Shown: one piece after another, positions 38,587-47,399 of the stretch
Layout of the letters: every line of letters starts with the position of its first letter
Numbering within the stretch: position 1 is the first letter of the stretch
Source: Actinomycetes bacterium
GTDB taxonomy: Bacteria > Actinomycetota > Thermoleophilia > UBA2241
Direction: 5' to 3'
Length of the DNA: 47,748 nt
Assembly: GCA_029547745.1 (NCBI GenBank)
Contig: JAKPOQ010000034.1
Coordinates: 1 to 47,748 of the forward strand
Translations under genes and position numbers: made by a program
Notes under the pieces: generated by a model
Told to the model about the DNA's origin: nothing
Databases searched by the model: none
What the model saw: the letters and a program-made list of their open reading frames with translations, nothing else

Positions 38587-39054
38587 ATGGAGGGGGAGGG
38601 CCCGCGCCTGAGGTTCGCCTTCGAGGCCCGTGTCGACGTCGGGTCCAGCGAGCACGTGGGCCATGGCGCCGGCGATGTCCTCGACTTCACGCCGATCACC
38701 GGCGGCACGGTCGAGGGCCCGCGGCTGCGCGGCACGGTCGTCGCCGGAGGCGGCGACTGGTCGGTCAGCCGCGGGCCCACCGTCTGCGAGCTCGATGCAC
38801 GCTACCTCATCCGGGCCACGGACGGCGCCCTGATCGACGTCGTGAACAGAGGCTACTACCGCACGGCGACGCCCGAGGCGATGGCACGCATGGAAGCCGG
38901 GGAGGAGCTCGACCCGGCGGAGGTCTACTTTCGCACCTCTCCCGTCTTCCGCACTGACGCTCCGCAGCATCGTTGGCTCGCTGAGACGGTGTTCGTCGGA
39001 CTCGCTCGCGACGAGGCCGGGCAGGTCTGCATCCGTTTCTACGAGGTGCTGTGA
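38587..39054 (+). CDS. DUF3237 domain protein
   Basis: This 155-residue protein matches DUF3237: LRFAFEARVDVGSSEHVGHG, FTPITGGTVEGPRLRGTVVA, GGDWSVSRGPTVCELDARYL and YFRTSPVFRTDAPQHRWLAE. The fold is a small beta-barrel, the function is unknown, and members often lie near hydrolase and transport genes. The ATG is at 38587; the gap to the solute-binding gene is 63 bp, and it is probably the last gene of the CocE operon. The RT-SPVF and P-H-W motifs are the conserved parts. No enzymatic claim can be made. Confidence 0.88.
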   Translation: MEGEGPRLRFAFEARVDVGSSEHVGHGAGDVLDFTPITGGTVEGPRLRGTVVAGGGDWSVSRGPTVCELDARYLIRATDGALIDVVNRGYYRTATPEAMARMEAGEELDPAEVYFRTSPVFRTDAPQHRWLAETVFVGLARDEAGQVCIRFYEVL

Positions 39055-39107
39055 GCGCGGACGTCCGGTCGTGCCGTCCGTTCGCCCGCGGCCTCGTCTT
39101 CCTGATG

Positions 39108-39145
39108 TACGATCGCGGCGCCGCGGCCGCCGGCCGCGGCGCCGC
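39108..39145 (+). promoter_or_regulatory. -10 box and leader hairpin of the S9 peptidase gene
   Basis: TACGAT (39108-39113) is followed at once by a perfect 14-bp hairpin (39115-39145, arms GCGGCGCCGCGGCC/GGCCGCGGCGCCGC, loop GCC) and then GGGAGGGCCGGC before ATG 39169. The hairpin would lie at the very 5' end of the mRNA. Confidence 0.5.
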
Positions 39146-39168
39146 TCAGGCGACAAGGGAGGGCCGGC

Positions 39169-41163
39169 ATGGCGGGCATGATCCCCGAGGACGTCTATCA
39201 GTTGACGGGGGCCGCCGACCCGCGCCTTTCGCCCGACGGCGTGACCGTCGCCTACCTGGTCTGGGGCGTCGACGAGAAGGAGAACCGCTACCGCAGCGCC
39301 ATCTGGCTCGCGGCGGTCGACGGCGCGACCCCGCCGCGCCGGTTCACCATGGGGGCGAAGCGCGACGCCGAGCCGCGCTGGTCTCCGGACGGCTCTTGCC
39401 TCGCCTTCACGTCCGACAGGGACGGCGACACCATGCAGCTCTACGTGGTGCCGGCTGCCGGCGGCGAGGCGCGCAAGCTCACCAGTCTCGACGAGGACGT
39501 GACGCAGGTCGTCTGGTCGCCCGACGGCACGCGCCTCGCCTTCGTCGCCCGCGTGCCCGACCCCGCGTACGCTGAGAAGGACGACAAACGTCGGCAGCCG
39601 CGGCGCTTCACGCGTCTGCAGTACAAGTTGGACGACGTCGGCTGGACCGGCGACCGCCCGCGGCACCTCTTCACGGTGCCGGCGGACGGGTCGGCCGCGC
39701 CGGTCCAGCTCACTGAGGGCGACTTCGAAGACCACTCGCCCGCATGGTCGCCAGACGGCGAGACGATCGCCTTCGTCTCGGCCCGCCACCCCGACTGGGA
39801 CCTCCACATGGTCAGCGACGTCTATCTGGTCGCCGCCTCATCCGGGGAGCCGCGCAGAGTGACGCAGGGCGGCGGCAGCTTCTCGCGCCTCAGTTGGGCG
39901 CCGGATGGCGCGAGGCTCGCCGCGACGCGCTACCCGGCAGTCTGGGACGAGCCGAGGCACATGCAGGTGGCGACCGTCGATGCGGCGAGCGGCGACGTCC
40001 GCCTGCTGACCGAGGCGCTCGACCGTAACTGCGAGCCGTACCCGGCGTCGCGCGAGCCGGTGTGGGACGGCGGCGACATCCTCTTCACGGTCGAGGATCG
40101 CGGCATGACGCACGTGTACCGTGTCGCCGCCGACGGCTCCGCGCCGCCGGCGCTCGTCGTCGGCGGCGAGCGCTGCGTGTCGGGCTTCGACGTCGCCGGC
40201 GGCCGGCTCGTGTTCACGGCGAACACGGCGACGGCGCTCGACGAGCTGTTCGCCGCCGCGCGCCGTCCGGCGCGCGGCGGCGAGGGTCTCGCCGACGAGC
40301 GTCGCCTCACCTCTGTCGGCGGCGCCTTCTGCGCCGGCCGCGAGCTTCCGGCGCTCGAGCGCTTCACGGCGGTCTCGGCCGACGGCAGTGAGGTCGAGGC
40401 GTGGGTCATGAGGCCCGCCGGCTTTGAGCAGGGCAGGAAGTACCCTGCCCTGCTCAACATCCACGGCGGGCCTTACGGCCAGTACGGCGTCGGCTTCTTC
40501 GACGAGTTCCAGGTCTATGCCGGCGGCGGCTACGCCGTCGTCTTCTGCAACCCGCGCGGCTCGTCCGGATACAGTGAGGAGTGGGCCCGGGCCATCCGCG
40601 GGACGGGAAGCGGCCGCGAAGGCGACCCCGGTCCGGGCTGGGGTTCGGTCGACTACGAGGATTGCATGGCGGCGATCGAGGAAGCCGTGCGCCGCTTCGA
40701 CTTCATCGATAGCGAGCGGCTGGGCGTGATCGGCGGGTCGTACGGCGGATACATGACGTCCTGGATCGTCGGCCACAGCGACCGCTTCAAGGCGGCCGTC
40801 TCCGAACGCTCCGTCAACCAGTTCGTCTCGGAATGGGGGTCGAGCGACACCGGCTGGGACTTCAAGGGCTACATGGGCGTGTTCCTCTACGAGGACGTCG
40901 ACGCTTACCTGCGGCTCTCGCCGGCGACCTACGCCCGGGACATCCACACGCCCCTGCTCATCCTGCACTCCGAAGACGACCTGCGCTGCCCGATCGAGCA
41001 GGGCGAGCACCTCTTCGTGACGTTGCGGCTCCTCAAGCGGCCGGTCGAGATGGTCCGCTTCCCGGCCGAGTCGCACGAGTTGACGAGGTCCGGCAGCCCC
41101 GTCCACCGCGCGACACGCTTCCACGTCGTGCTGGACTGGTTCGACCGCTACTTGAAGGATTAG
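39169..41163 (+). CDS. S9-family peptidase (prolyl oligopeptidase/acylaminoacyl-peptidase type)
   Basis: This 664-residue serine peptidase has an N-terminal beta-propeller of WD-like/TolB-type repeats (about 10-370, with repeated WSPDGxxLAF motifs such as PRWSPDGSCLAFTSDRDG). The alpha/beta hydrolase domain (about 400-664) has NIHGGPYGQYGVGFFDEFQV. The nucleophile is GVIGGSYGGYMTSW (S524), the Asp lies in LHSEDDLRCP (603/604) and the His in ESHELTRSG (H636). It acts on short peptides, with no signal peptide, so it is cytosolic. ATG 39169 is used; Met4 is an alternative start. Confidence 0.94.
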   Translation: MAGMIPEDVYQLTGAADPRLSPDGVTVAYLVWGVDEKENRYRSAIWLAAVDGATPPRRFTMGAKRDAEPRWSPDGSCLAFTSDRDGDTMQLYVVPAAGGEARKLTSLDEDVTQVVWSPDGTRLAFVARVPDPAYAEKDDKRRQPRRFTRLQYKLDDVGWTGDRPRHLFTVPADGSAAPVQLTEGDFEDHSPAWSPDGETIAFVSARHPDWDLHMVSDVYLVAASSGEPRRVTQGGGSFSRLSWAPDGARLAATRYPAVWDEPRHMQVATVDAASGDVRLLTEALDRNCEPYPASREPVWDGGDILFTVEDRGMTHVYRVAADGSAPPALVVGGERCVSGFDVAGGRLVFTANTATALDELFAAARRPARGGEGLADERRLTSVGGAFCAGRELPALERFTAVSADGSEVEAWVMRPAGFEQGRKYPALLNIHGGPYGQYGVGFFDEFQVYAGGGYAVVFCNPRGSSGYSEEWARAIRGTGSGREGDPGPGWGSVDYEDCMAAIEEAVRRFDFIDSERLGVIGGSYGGYMTSWIVGHSDRFKAAVSERSVNQFVSEWGSSDTGWDFKGYMGVFLYEDVDAYLRLSPATYARDIHTPLLILHSEDDLRCPIEQGEHLFVTLRLLKRPVEMVRFPAESHELTRSGSPVHRATRFHVVLDWFDRYLKD

Positions 41164-41227
41164 CGCTCGGAGGCCGCGTCGCGCTCAGGGGGCCGCGTCG
41201 CGCTCAGGGGCCGCGTCGCGCTCGGGC
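41163..41227. repeat. 18-19 bp tandem repeat at the convergent gene ends
   Basis: Units GCGCTC(G/A)G(A/G)GGCCGCGTC start at 41163, 41181 and 41200, with a partial fourth. On the minus strand it encodes the repeated APERDAAPERDAAP tail of the EamA protein and crosses its stop codon. It also touches the S9 stop codon. Confidence 0.8.
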
Positions 41228-42099
41228 GCGGTTCCCTCACGTCCCGGCGCCGCCGACGGCGCCGTGCCGAGCGCCGACCCGAGCAGGATCAGCGGCAGTC
41301 CGACGCCGATGCCGAGCGTGAACGGCTCGTCGAGGAGCGCCACGCCCAGCAACACCGCGACCAAGGGGTTCACGTAGGTGATCACCGTCGAGCGCGCCGG
41401 TCCCACCTCGCGGATGAGGGCGAAGTGCAGCACGAAGGCCAGGACGGTGCAGACGAGTGACAGAGTGGCCACGGCGCCGACGGTATCGGCCGAGACGGTG
41501 GCGGGGAAGGCCAGCATGGTCGGGACGAAGTAGATGGCCGCGGTCAGGGCGAGCGCGACGGCGACGACGGACGGGCTCGAGAGCCCGTCGAGCCGCCGGC
41601 TCACGATCAACGGGCCCATCGCGTAGCAGACGGCGACCCCGAACATCTCGAGGATGGCGAGCGGGTCGGTGCCCGAGGCGTCGATGCCCACCAGGGTGGC
41701 GACGCCCACGAGGCCGATGACCAAGCCGGCGCGCCGGCGCCGGTCGAGATCCTCGTCGTGGCCGAAGAAGCGGTAGCCGACGGCGGCGATCAGCGGCGTG
41801 GCGGCGACGAGCAGACCGGCGAGCGAGCTCGAGATGCGCTCCTCGGCGTGGAAGAGCAGGACCCAGGGCACGGCGATCTCGACGAGCGCGTACGCGAGCA
41901 CCCACCGCCACTGCGCAAGGATCCCGTCCAGGTCGCCGTGGCGGAAGGCGAAGGGCGCCATCAGAAGGGCGGCCGGCGCCGTGCGAAAGAAGACCAGCGC
42001 CGGCGCCGAAAGCTCCTCGACGGCGATACGGATGAACAGGTACGGGATGCCCCAGATGATGCACAGGGCGATGAAGAGCACCCAGCCTCTGCGGGTCAC
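41185..42099 (-). CDS. EamA/RhaT-family transporter
   Basis: This 304-residue membrane protein of the drug/metabolite transporter superfamily has ten hydrophobic segments in two EamA repeats. The first begins GWVLFIALCIIWGIPYLFIR and includes FRTAPAALLMAPFAFRHGDL; the second includes AVCYAMGPLIVSRRLDGLSS and EVGPARSTVITYVNPLVAVL, ending LDEPFTLGIGVGLPLILLGS. The start is GTG at 42099 with AAGGAGG upstream. The C-terminal tail carries a short repeat (APERDA). It would export amino acids or metabolites; the substrate is unknown. It is convergent with the S9 gene. Confidence 0.93.
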   Translation of the reverse strand: MTRRGWVLFIALCIIWGIPYLFIRIAVEELSAPALVFFRTAPAALLMAPFAFRHGDLDGILAQWRWVLAYALVEIAVPWVLLFHAEERISSSLAGLLVAATPLIAAVGYRFFGHDEDLDRRRRAGLVIGLVGVATLVGIDASGTDPLAILEMFGVAVCYAMGPLIVSRRLDGLSSPSVVAVALALTAAIYFVPTMLAFPATVSADTVGAVATLSLVCTVLAFVLHFALIREVGPARSTVITYVNPLVAVLLGVALLDEPFTLGIGVGLPLILLGSALGTAPSAAPGREGTAPERDAAPERDAAP

Positions 42100-42280
42100 G
42101 GGGCGGCCTCCTTGACGATCGACGCGGCTCGTCGAGCAGAAGTCTATGCACAGGGGAGGGCGGTGTCGCCCGGAGCCGCCCGGGAGGGTTAGCTCGGCGA
42201 TGCAGTGCGACAATTCGTCGCTGCGCGCCGACGCGGTGCTAGGCTTGCACGGACCCGTGACGCATGCCCAAGGAGGGGCC

Positions 42281-42790
42281 GTGGACTTCTTCGAGACGAT
42301 CGCCGCCCGCTACAGCGTGCGCGGCTACAAGCCCGATTCGGTGCCCGACGAGCTGCTGGACAAGGTCCTTGAGGCTGCCCGCCGGGCGCCGACGGCGGCG
42401 AACCGGCAACCGTTCCGGCTCGTCGTCGTCCAGACCCGAGGTCGCGAGGAGGAGCTGGCGCGCGTGTACGGGCGCCCGTGGTTCACCCAGGCGCCGCTCG
42501 TGGTCGCCGTCATCGCCGTCCCCGGTGAGGCGTGGCGGCGCATGGACGACAAGCCGTACCACGAGGTCGACGCGGCGATCGCCATGGACCATCTGATCCT
42601 TGCGGCGACGGCACTCGGACTGGGGACCTGTTGGATCGCCGCCTTCGATCCGGCGGCGGCCCGCGAGGTGCTCGGGCTGCCCGACGACGTCGAACCGATC
42701 GCCTTCACGCCTCTGGGTTGGCCCGACAAGGAGCCGAGGGGCACCGGCCGGCGACCCCTGGCCGAGCTGGTCAAGCGCGAGCGCTGGTAG
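42281..42790 (+). CDS. Nitroreductase-family protein
   Basis: This 169-residue FMN oxidoreductase of the nitroreductase family starts VDFFETIAARYSVRGYKPDS. The FMN motif AARRAPTAANRQPFRLVVVQ follows, and GLGTCWIAAFDPAAAREVLG is the usual C-terminal region. The length is short, as in BluB/TdsD-like small members. The start is GTG at 42281 with AAGGAGG upstream; an ATG-led longer frame begins further up but lacks a ribosome site. It probably reduces nitro, quinone or enone compounds with NAD(P)H. Confidence 0.92.
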   Translation: MDFFETIAARYSVRGYKPDSVPDELLDKVLEAARRAPTAANRQPFRLVVVQTRGREEELARVYGRPWFTQAPLVVAVIAVPGEAWRRMDDKPYHEVDAAIAMDHLILAATALGLGTCWIAAFDPAAAREVLGLPDDVEPIAFTPLGWPDKEPRGTGRRPLAELVKRERW

Positions 42791-43065
42791 GGGCGGCCCG
42801 TGGCGCTGTCGCCTGGGCCGCCGGATTCCCTCGCGCCGGACCGCGGCTTCTGCAGCGGGCTGATGTTCAGCCAGTACGCGACCGACATGCTCATCGTGGG
42901 ACGGCGCATCCTCTCGGCGCCGGCGCCAGGGGGAGGAACACGGCGCACGTCGACGAACCACACCCTGGGGTTGCCGGTCGCCAGTGCTCCTCCAGCCCGC
43001 TCAAACTGGTCCTTCTCGGCGTACGGCGACCCCGTTTCGCCCTGTCCTTCACGGACGGCGCCGGG
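42791..43065. other. Non-coding gap before ftsE
   Basis: This 275-bp part of the gap between the nitroreductase and ftsE genes is open in more than one frame on both strands, but no frame has a ribosome site or a family I recognise. The composition is high GC like its neighbours. It may be a decayed gene or a long leader. Confidence 0.5.
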
Positions 43066-43093
43066 TTGCATCGCCCGGTGGGCCGTCCATAAT
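43066..43093 (+). promoter_or_regulatory. Promoter of ftsEX
   Basis: -35 TTGCAT (43066-43071), 16-bp spacer and -10 CATAAT (43088-43093), followed by a 40-bp leader with GGAAGTGAGGAG before the ATG at 43140. Confidence 0.6.
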
Positions 43094-43139
43094 CAGCTCT
43101 TGGTCTGCGGCAGGCGGAAGTGAGGAGCGGCCCAGACAG

Positions 43140-43847
43140 ATGATCGTCTTCGAGAACGTCAGCAAGACTTACGACCTCGGCGTGGTCGGCCTCCAGGATT
43201 TCACCTGCCATGTCGGCAAGGGCGAATTCGTCTTTCTGGTGGGGCCTTCGGGCTCCGGCAAGTCCACCCTCATCAAGCTCATCCTCAAGGAACTGGAACC
43301 CACGGAAGGGCGGATCCTGGTGGCCGGGCGCAACCTGGGCACCTTGACGCAGCGCAAGGTGCCCCTGTTGCGCCGCAACATCGGCTGCGTCTTCCAGGAC
43401 TTCAAGCTGCTGCCCAACAAGACCGTCTACGAGAACGTCGCCTACGCCCTCGAGGTGGTGGGCGAGCCGCGGCGCATGATCCGTCGCAAGGTGCCCGAGA
43501 TCCTCAGCTTGGTCGGCCTCAGCGAGAAGACGAACAGCCTGCCGCACGAGATCTCCGGCGGCGAGCAGCAGCGCGTCTCGGTCGCCCGCGCCTTCGTCAA
43601 CCATCCGCCGCTGCTGCTCGCGGACGAGCCGACCGGCAACATCGACCCCGAGACCGCGGTCGGCATCATGCAACTGCTGGTGCGCATCAACCGCACGGGC
43701 ACGACGGTCGTCGTCGCCACTCACGACCGGGAGATGGTGAACCGCATGCGGCGGCGTGTGCTGCAACTCGATGCTGGGCGCCTCGTGCGCGACGAGCGGC
43801 GCGGTTCGTACGACCAGCCCACCGACGAGCTCGGGGAAGAGGCCTGA
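43140..43847 (+). CDS. ftsE: Cell division ATP-binding protein FtsE
   Basis: This 235-residue ABC ATPase works with FtsX to activate peptidoglycan hydrolases at the division site. It starts [20 protein letters not shown]. Walker A is GPSGSGKST (35-43), the Q-loop [20 protein letters not shown], the signature [18 protein letters not shown], Walker [13 protein letters not shown] and the switch His [11 protein letters not shown]. FtsX begins 1 bp after its stop, and an M23 peptidase follows, the usual division cluster. The length is normal. Confidence 0.97.
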   Translation: MIVFENVSKTYDLGVVGLQDFTCHVGKGEFVFLVGPSGSGKSTLIKLILKELEPTEGRILVAGRNLGTLTQRKVPLLRRNIGCVFQDFKLLPNKTVYENVAYALEVVGEPRRMIRRKVPEILSLVGLSEKTNSLPHEISGGEQQRVSVARAFVNHPPLLLADEPTGNIDPETAVGIMQLLVRINRTGTTVVVATHDREMVNRMRRRVLQLDAGRLVRDERRGSYDQPTDELGEEA

Positions 43848-43848
43848 G

Positions 43849-44757
43849 GTGCGCGTCGGCTTCTTCCTCAGCGAGGCCCTCGGTTCCCTGCGCCGCAACT
43901 GGGTGATGACGATGGCGGCCGTCATCACCGTCTTCATCTCCACGGTCATCCTGGGCGGCGTCCTGGTCCTCGGCGAGAACCTGAACCGGGGGGCGACGAG
44001 TCTCGAGAACAGGGTCATGATCGAGGTCTTCATCAAGGACGAGACGACGCCGCAACAGCAGCAGGAGTTCCAGCAGCGCGTCCTCGCGATGCCCGAGGTC
44101 AAAGAGGTCAAGTTCGTCAGCAAGGACGAGGCCTTGCGGCGCTTCCAGGAGACGGTCGGGTCCTACGTCACGAAGAACCTGCCGACGAACCCTCTACCGG
44201 CGTCGTTCGAGGTCTTCGTCAACGACGCCGACCAGGTCGACACGGTCGCGGCGCGGTTCTACGACGACCCGATCGTCGACAACACGCCGGGGACCCAGGA
44301 CGGTGTGCAGTATGCGGCCAAGACCGTGCGCCGCATGCTCGACACCATCGACCTGGTCCGCTGGGGCATGTGGGCGGCGACGATCGTCTTCGCCGTCGCC
44401 GCCGTGCTCCTCATCTCGACCACGGTGCGGCTCTCCATCTTCGCCCGTCGCCGCGAGGTCGAGATCATGCGCCTGGTCGGAGCGACGAACTGGTTCATCC
44501 GCTGGCCGTTCGTGATCGAGGGCTTCATCACGGGGCTGATCGGGGCGATCCTCGGCGCGCTGTCGGTGTACGTCGTCAACTGGGCGGTCGCGGACTGGCT
44601 CAGGAACTCCGTCGACTATCTCGAGGCCTATGTCTACCCGTTGTGGTGGCAGGGCGAAGGATGGCCGCTCGGGTTGCTGCCGACCCTCGCCGTCCTGGGC
44701 GGGGTGCTCGGCGCCGTCGGCGGCATGGTCGCCCTGCGCCGCTACCTCCGTACCTGA
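43849..44757 (+). CDS. ftsX: Cell division protein FtsX
   Basis: This 302-residue membrane partner of FtsE has a first helix WVMTMAAVITVFISTVILGG (residues 19-38). A large extracellular domain (about 45-165, with EVFIKDETTPQQQQEFQQRV) contacts the peptidase. Three more helices follow, including MWAATIVFAVAAVLLISTTV and FVIEGFITGLIGAILGALSV. RLSIFARRREVEIMRLVGAT is the conserved cytoplasmic loop. The start is GTG at 43849, 1 bp after the FtsE stop, so it is translationally coupled. Its likely partner is the LytM peptidase of the next gene. Confidence 0.96.
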   Translation: MRVGFFLSEALGSLRRNWVMTMAAVITVFISTVILGGVLVLGENLNRGATSLENRVMIEVFIKDETTPQQQQEFQQRVLAMPEVKEVKFVSKDEALRRFQETVGSYVTKNLPTNPLPASFEVFVNDADQVDTVAARFYDDPIVDNTPGTQDGVQYAAKTVRRMLDTIDLVRWGMWAATIVFAVAAVLLISTTVRLSIFARRREVEIMRLVGATNWFIRWPFVIEGFITGLIGAILGALSVYVVNWAVADWLRNSVDYLEAYVYPLWWQGEGWPLGLLPTLAVLGGVLGAVGGMVALRRYLRT

Positions 44758-44815
44758 CGCAGATGCGGTCGCTACAGGAATCGGCCGTCTTGCCGAAGAA
44801 GGGTCATAGACAGCG

Positions 44816-46024
44816 ATGGCCAGGCCCCGTTCCCTCATCGTCGCGGCGGTCTTCGCCGCCCTCGTCGTCGGCCTCCTCCCGGCGGTCGCCCACGGACTGA
44901 CCGTGGGCGAGGCGCAGGGCGAGCTCGCGCGGACGCGCGAGCAGCTCGAGCTGATGCGCGCCCGCATCGCCGCCGCCGAGGAGCGCGAGTCCGATGCCGC
45001 CGCGCAGGCGCAGGCGATCGACGCCCGCCTGGGCACCCTCGAGGGCCAGCTCGCCGCGACGGGCCGGCAGATCGCCGCCGTCGAAGACGAGCTCGCGACG
45101 ACCCGTGCGCGACTCGACCGCCTGCGCGCCGAGCTGCGCACGACGCGTATCGAGCTCAAGACGGCCGAGGAGCGGCTGTCGCGTGAGCAGGCGGCCTTCG
45201 AACGGGGCCTCGTCTCTTTGTACAAGACCCGCGAGCTGACCTGTCTCGACGTGCTGGTGCGCGCTTCCAGCTTCGACGACCTGGTCGGGACGTATCGCGT
45301 GATGCACGACGTGGTCGGCGCCGGGAACGACCTGCTGGCCAAGCTCGACGCCGCGCGGGCGGCGGTCGCCGCAGAGCAGACCGCGCTGACGCGCAAGCAG
45401 GAAGAGGCGGCGCGGGCGGCGGCCGAGCTCGAGGAGCAGCGCTCCTCGCTCGCCGCCCTGCGCGCCGCCCAGCAGGAGCAACACGACGCGGCCTACGCGG
45501 CGCGGGAAGAGAAGGGCGCCGCCCTGGCCGCCGTCAGCGCCGACCTCGCCGAGCTCGAGCGTCAGGAAGACGCCCTCCTCGCCCAGAGCCAGTCGCTGGC
45601 CGCGATCATCAACAGCGACTCCGGTTCGGGCCACGGCACCGGGGCGATGATCTGGCCGGTCAACGGCACCGTGACCTCGGGCTTCGGCTACCGCATCCAC
45701 CCGATCCTCGGCAAGAGGATCCTCCACACCGGCATCGACATCGCCGCCGCCAGCGGGACGTCCATCTGGGCCGCCGACGGCGGCAAGGTGATCTACGCCA
45801 CCTGGGTCAGCGGCTACGGCAACACCGTCGCCATCGACCACGGGGGCGGCATCTCGACGCTGTACGCGCATCAGTCGTCGATGGCGGTGCGTTACGGCCA
45901 GACGGTGAAGAAGGGCCAGGTCGTCGGCTACGTCGGGTCGACCGGGTACTCCACCGGCCCCCACCTTCACTTCGAAGTGCGGGTGAACGGGACGCCCGTC
46001 GACCCGATGGGTTACCTGCCCTGA
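44816..46024 (+). CDS. LytM/M23 peptidoglycan peptidase with coiled coils (EnvC-like)
   Basis: This 402-residue secreted murein hydrolase or hydrolase activator has a signal peptide (1-27, SLIVAAVFAALVVGLLPAVA). A long coiled-coil (about 30-270) is rich in Ala, Glu, Arg and Leu. The LytM domain follows: GFGYRIHPILGKRILHTGID with zinc ligands H304 and D308, and GPHLHFEVRV with H383/H385. The zinc ligands look complete, unlike degenerate EnvC, so it may be an active endopeptidase. It is 58 bp after ftsX, and regulation by FtsEX through the coiled coil is likely. Confidence 0.93.
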   Translation: MARPRSLIVAAVFAALVVGLLPAVAHGLTVGEAQGELARTREQLELMRARIAAAEERESDAAAQAQAIDARLGTLEGQLAATGRQIAAVEDELATTRARLDRLRAELRTTRIELKTAEERLSREQAAFERGLVSLYKTRELTCLDVLVRASSFDDLVGTYRVMHDVVGAGNDLLAKLDAARAAVAAEQTALTRKQEEAARAAAELEEQRSSLAALRAAQQEQHDAAYAAREEKGAALAAVSADLAELERQEDALLAQSQSLAAIINSDSGSGHGTGAMIWPVNGTVTSGFGYRIHPILGKRILHTGIDIAAASGTSIWAADGGKVIYATWVSGYGNTVAIDHGGGISTLYAHQSSMAVRYGQTVKKGQVVGYVGSTGYSTGPHLHFEVRVNGTPVDPMGYLP

Positions 46025-46040
46025 ACCGGCCTCCGTCGGG

Positions 46041-46057
46041 GCCGGCTTCTCGCCGGC
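46041..46057 (+). terminator. Weak hairpin after the LytM gene
   Basis: GCCGGC/GCCGGC arms around TTCTC lie 16 bp after the stop codon. There is no T-run. Read-through into the next gene is possible. Confidence 0.35.
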
Positions 46058-46096
46058 GACGCTCAGGGCGGGTTTGCGGGCGTCACCCCCCGGGTC

Positions 46097-46102
46097 TACG
46101 AT
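46097..46102 (+). promoter_or_regulatory. -10 box of a leaderless ctpA transcript
   Basis: TACGAT ends 9 bp before the GTG at 46112, with no ribosome site. Confidence 0.45.
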
Positions 46103-46111
46103 GCGCGAGCA

Positions 46112-47284
46112 GTGCGCGCCCTTCGGACAGCCCTCCTCGTCATCCTCGTCTCCCTCGGGTTCCTGGCCGGCTACTTCGCCGGCTGGAGGGTGAGCGGCAG
46201 CGACGTCGTCAGACTGACTCCCGGCGAGCGTGACGCCGCGTCCAAGGCCGGCCAGCTTACGCAGCGCATCATCGAGGAGCTGCAGGGGCGCTACTACCGC
46301 GAGGTCGACCCTGAGAGCCTGTCCAGGAAGGGCGTCGACGGGATGCTCAAGTCGTTGGGCGATCCCTACACGGTGTACCTGTCGCCGGAAGAGAACCGCC
46401 TCCTGGAGGAGCAGACCAAGGGCGAGTACTCGGGCATCGGCGCTGCGCTGCAGAAGAAGGACGGCGGGCTCATGATCACCTCGGTGTTCGCCGGCTCGCC
46501 GGCCGCCGAGGCAGGGCTCGGGCCGGGAGACCTCATCGTCGCCGTCGACGGCAAGCCCACCAGGGACGAGGCGCTGGACGCAAGCGTTGCGCGTATCAAG
46601 GGCGAGGCGGGCACGAAGGTCAGGCTGACGGTGCGCAAGAAGGGCGCCGACGACGAGGTCGAGGTGACCCTCGTGCGCAAGACGATCGACATCCCCCAGA
46701 CGCGTACCCGCATGCTCAAGGCGGGGGGCGAGAAGGTGGGGTATGTGCGGCTCTACGAGTTCGCCGGGACCGCCGGGGACGACGTGCGCGTCGAAGTCGA
46801 CAAGCTCGAAGGGAAGGGCGCGCAGTGGATCGTCCTCGACCTGCGCTACAACGGTGGCGGCCTGCTCTCGGAGGCGGTCGACGTCACGGGCGTGTTCCAG
46901 CGCGGCGAGGTGGTGTCGACCAAGGGGCTTCACTCGCCCCTCGAGGTCTACACGAGCGACGAGACGCCGGCCACGGACCTGCCCCTCATCGTCCTCACCA
47001 ACGGGTACACGGCGAGCGCCTCGGAGATCGTCACCGGAGCGCTCAAGGACCGTGACCGGGCGACGGTGATCGGCACGCGGACGTTCGGGAAGGGTGTCGT
47101 CCAGAGCATCGTCCCGCTGGATGACGGCGCCGCTCTCAAGCTCACCACGGCCAACTACTTCACGCCGGACGGCACGAACATCGACAAGAAGGGCATCGCC
47201 CCGGACGTCAAGGCCCCCGACGACCCGAAGACGAAGAAGGACGAGACACTCGAGCGGGCGCTTGCCTTCATCGCCGTGCGGTGA
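46112..47284 (+). CDS. ctpA: S41 C-terminal processing peptidase
   Basis: This 390-residue serine peptidase of the CtpA family has an N-terminal membrane anchor or signal (4-22, LRTALLVILVSLGFLAGYFA). A helical region follows with GVDGMLKSLGDPYTVYLSPE. The PDZ domain is at about 105-185 (GLMITSVFAGSPAAEAGLGP, DLIVAVDGKPT). The S41 core has LDLRYNGGGLLSEAVDV, the nucleophile region NGYTASASEIVTGALKD and the Lys in IGTRTFGKGVVQS. It cleaves C-terminal tails or cell-envelope proteins. The start is GTG at 46112, just after a -10 box. It follows the LytM gene, a common actinobacterial order. Confidence 0.95.
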   Translation: MRALRTALLVILVSLGFLAGYFAGWRVSGSDVVRLTPGERDAASKAGQLTQRIIEELQGRYYREVDPESLSRKGVDGMLKSLGDPYTVYLSPEENRLLEEQTKGEYSGIGAALQKKDGGLMITSVFAGSPAAEAGLGPGDLIVAVDGKPTRDEALDASVARIKGEAGTKVRLTVRKKGADDEVEVTLVRKTIDIPQTRTRMLKAGGEKVGYVRLYEFAGTAGDDVRVEVDKLEGKGAQWIVLDLRYNGGGLLSEAVDVTGVFQRGEVVSTKGLHSPLEVYTSDETPATDLPLIVLTNGYTASASEIVTGALKDRDRATVIGTRTFGKGVVQSIVPLDDGAALKLTTANYFTPDGTNIDKKGIAPDVKAPDDPKTKKDETLERALAFIAVR

Positions 47285-47399
47285 CGCCGCGCAGTCTCTC
47301 GGCGACGCCGCGTGTGCAGGCGGGGAGGCGGCATGCCGGGGCGGTGATGGGGCGTAGCCTGGGGGAGGGGCTGATGGCGGGGCGCCAGAGACGGTCGTC

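Noticed and set aside
3933-39145. The hairpins after tRNA-Asn and before the S9 gene share the arm core GGCGCCGCGGCC
   Set aside because: The core is itself a short palindrome of G and C, so likely similar by composition rather than descent; kept only as terminator and leader entries.
40426-40455. 12-bp perfect inverted repeat (GAGCAGGGCAGG) with a 6-base loop inside the S9 peptidase gene
   Set aside because: A 12-bp match at short range is expected about once by chance in this much high-GC sequence, so it is not a reliable feature.
42800-43123. Open frame between the nitroreductase and ftsE genes
   Set aside because: No ribosome site, no recognisable domain, and another frame on the opposite strand is equally long.
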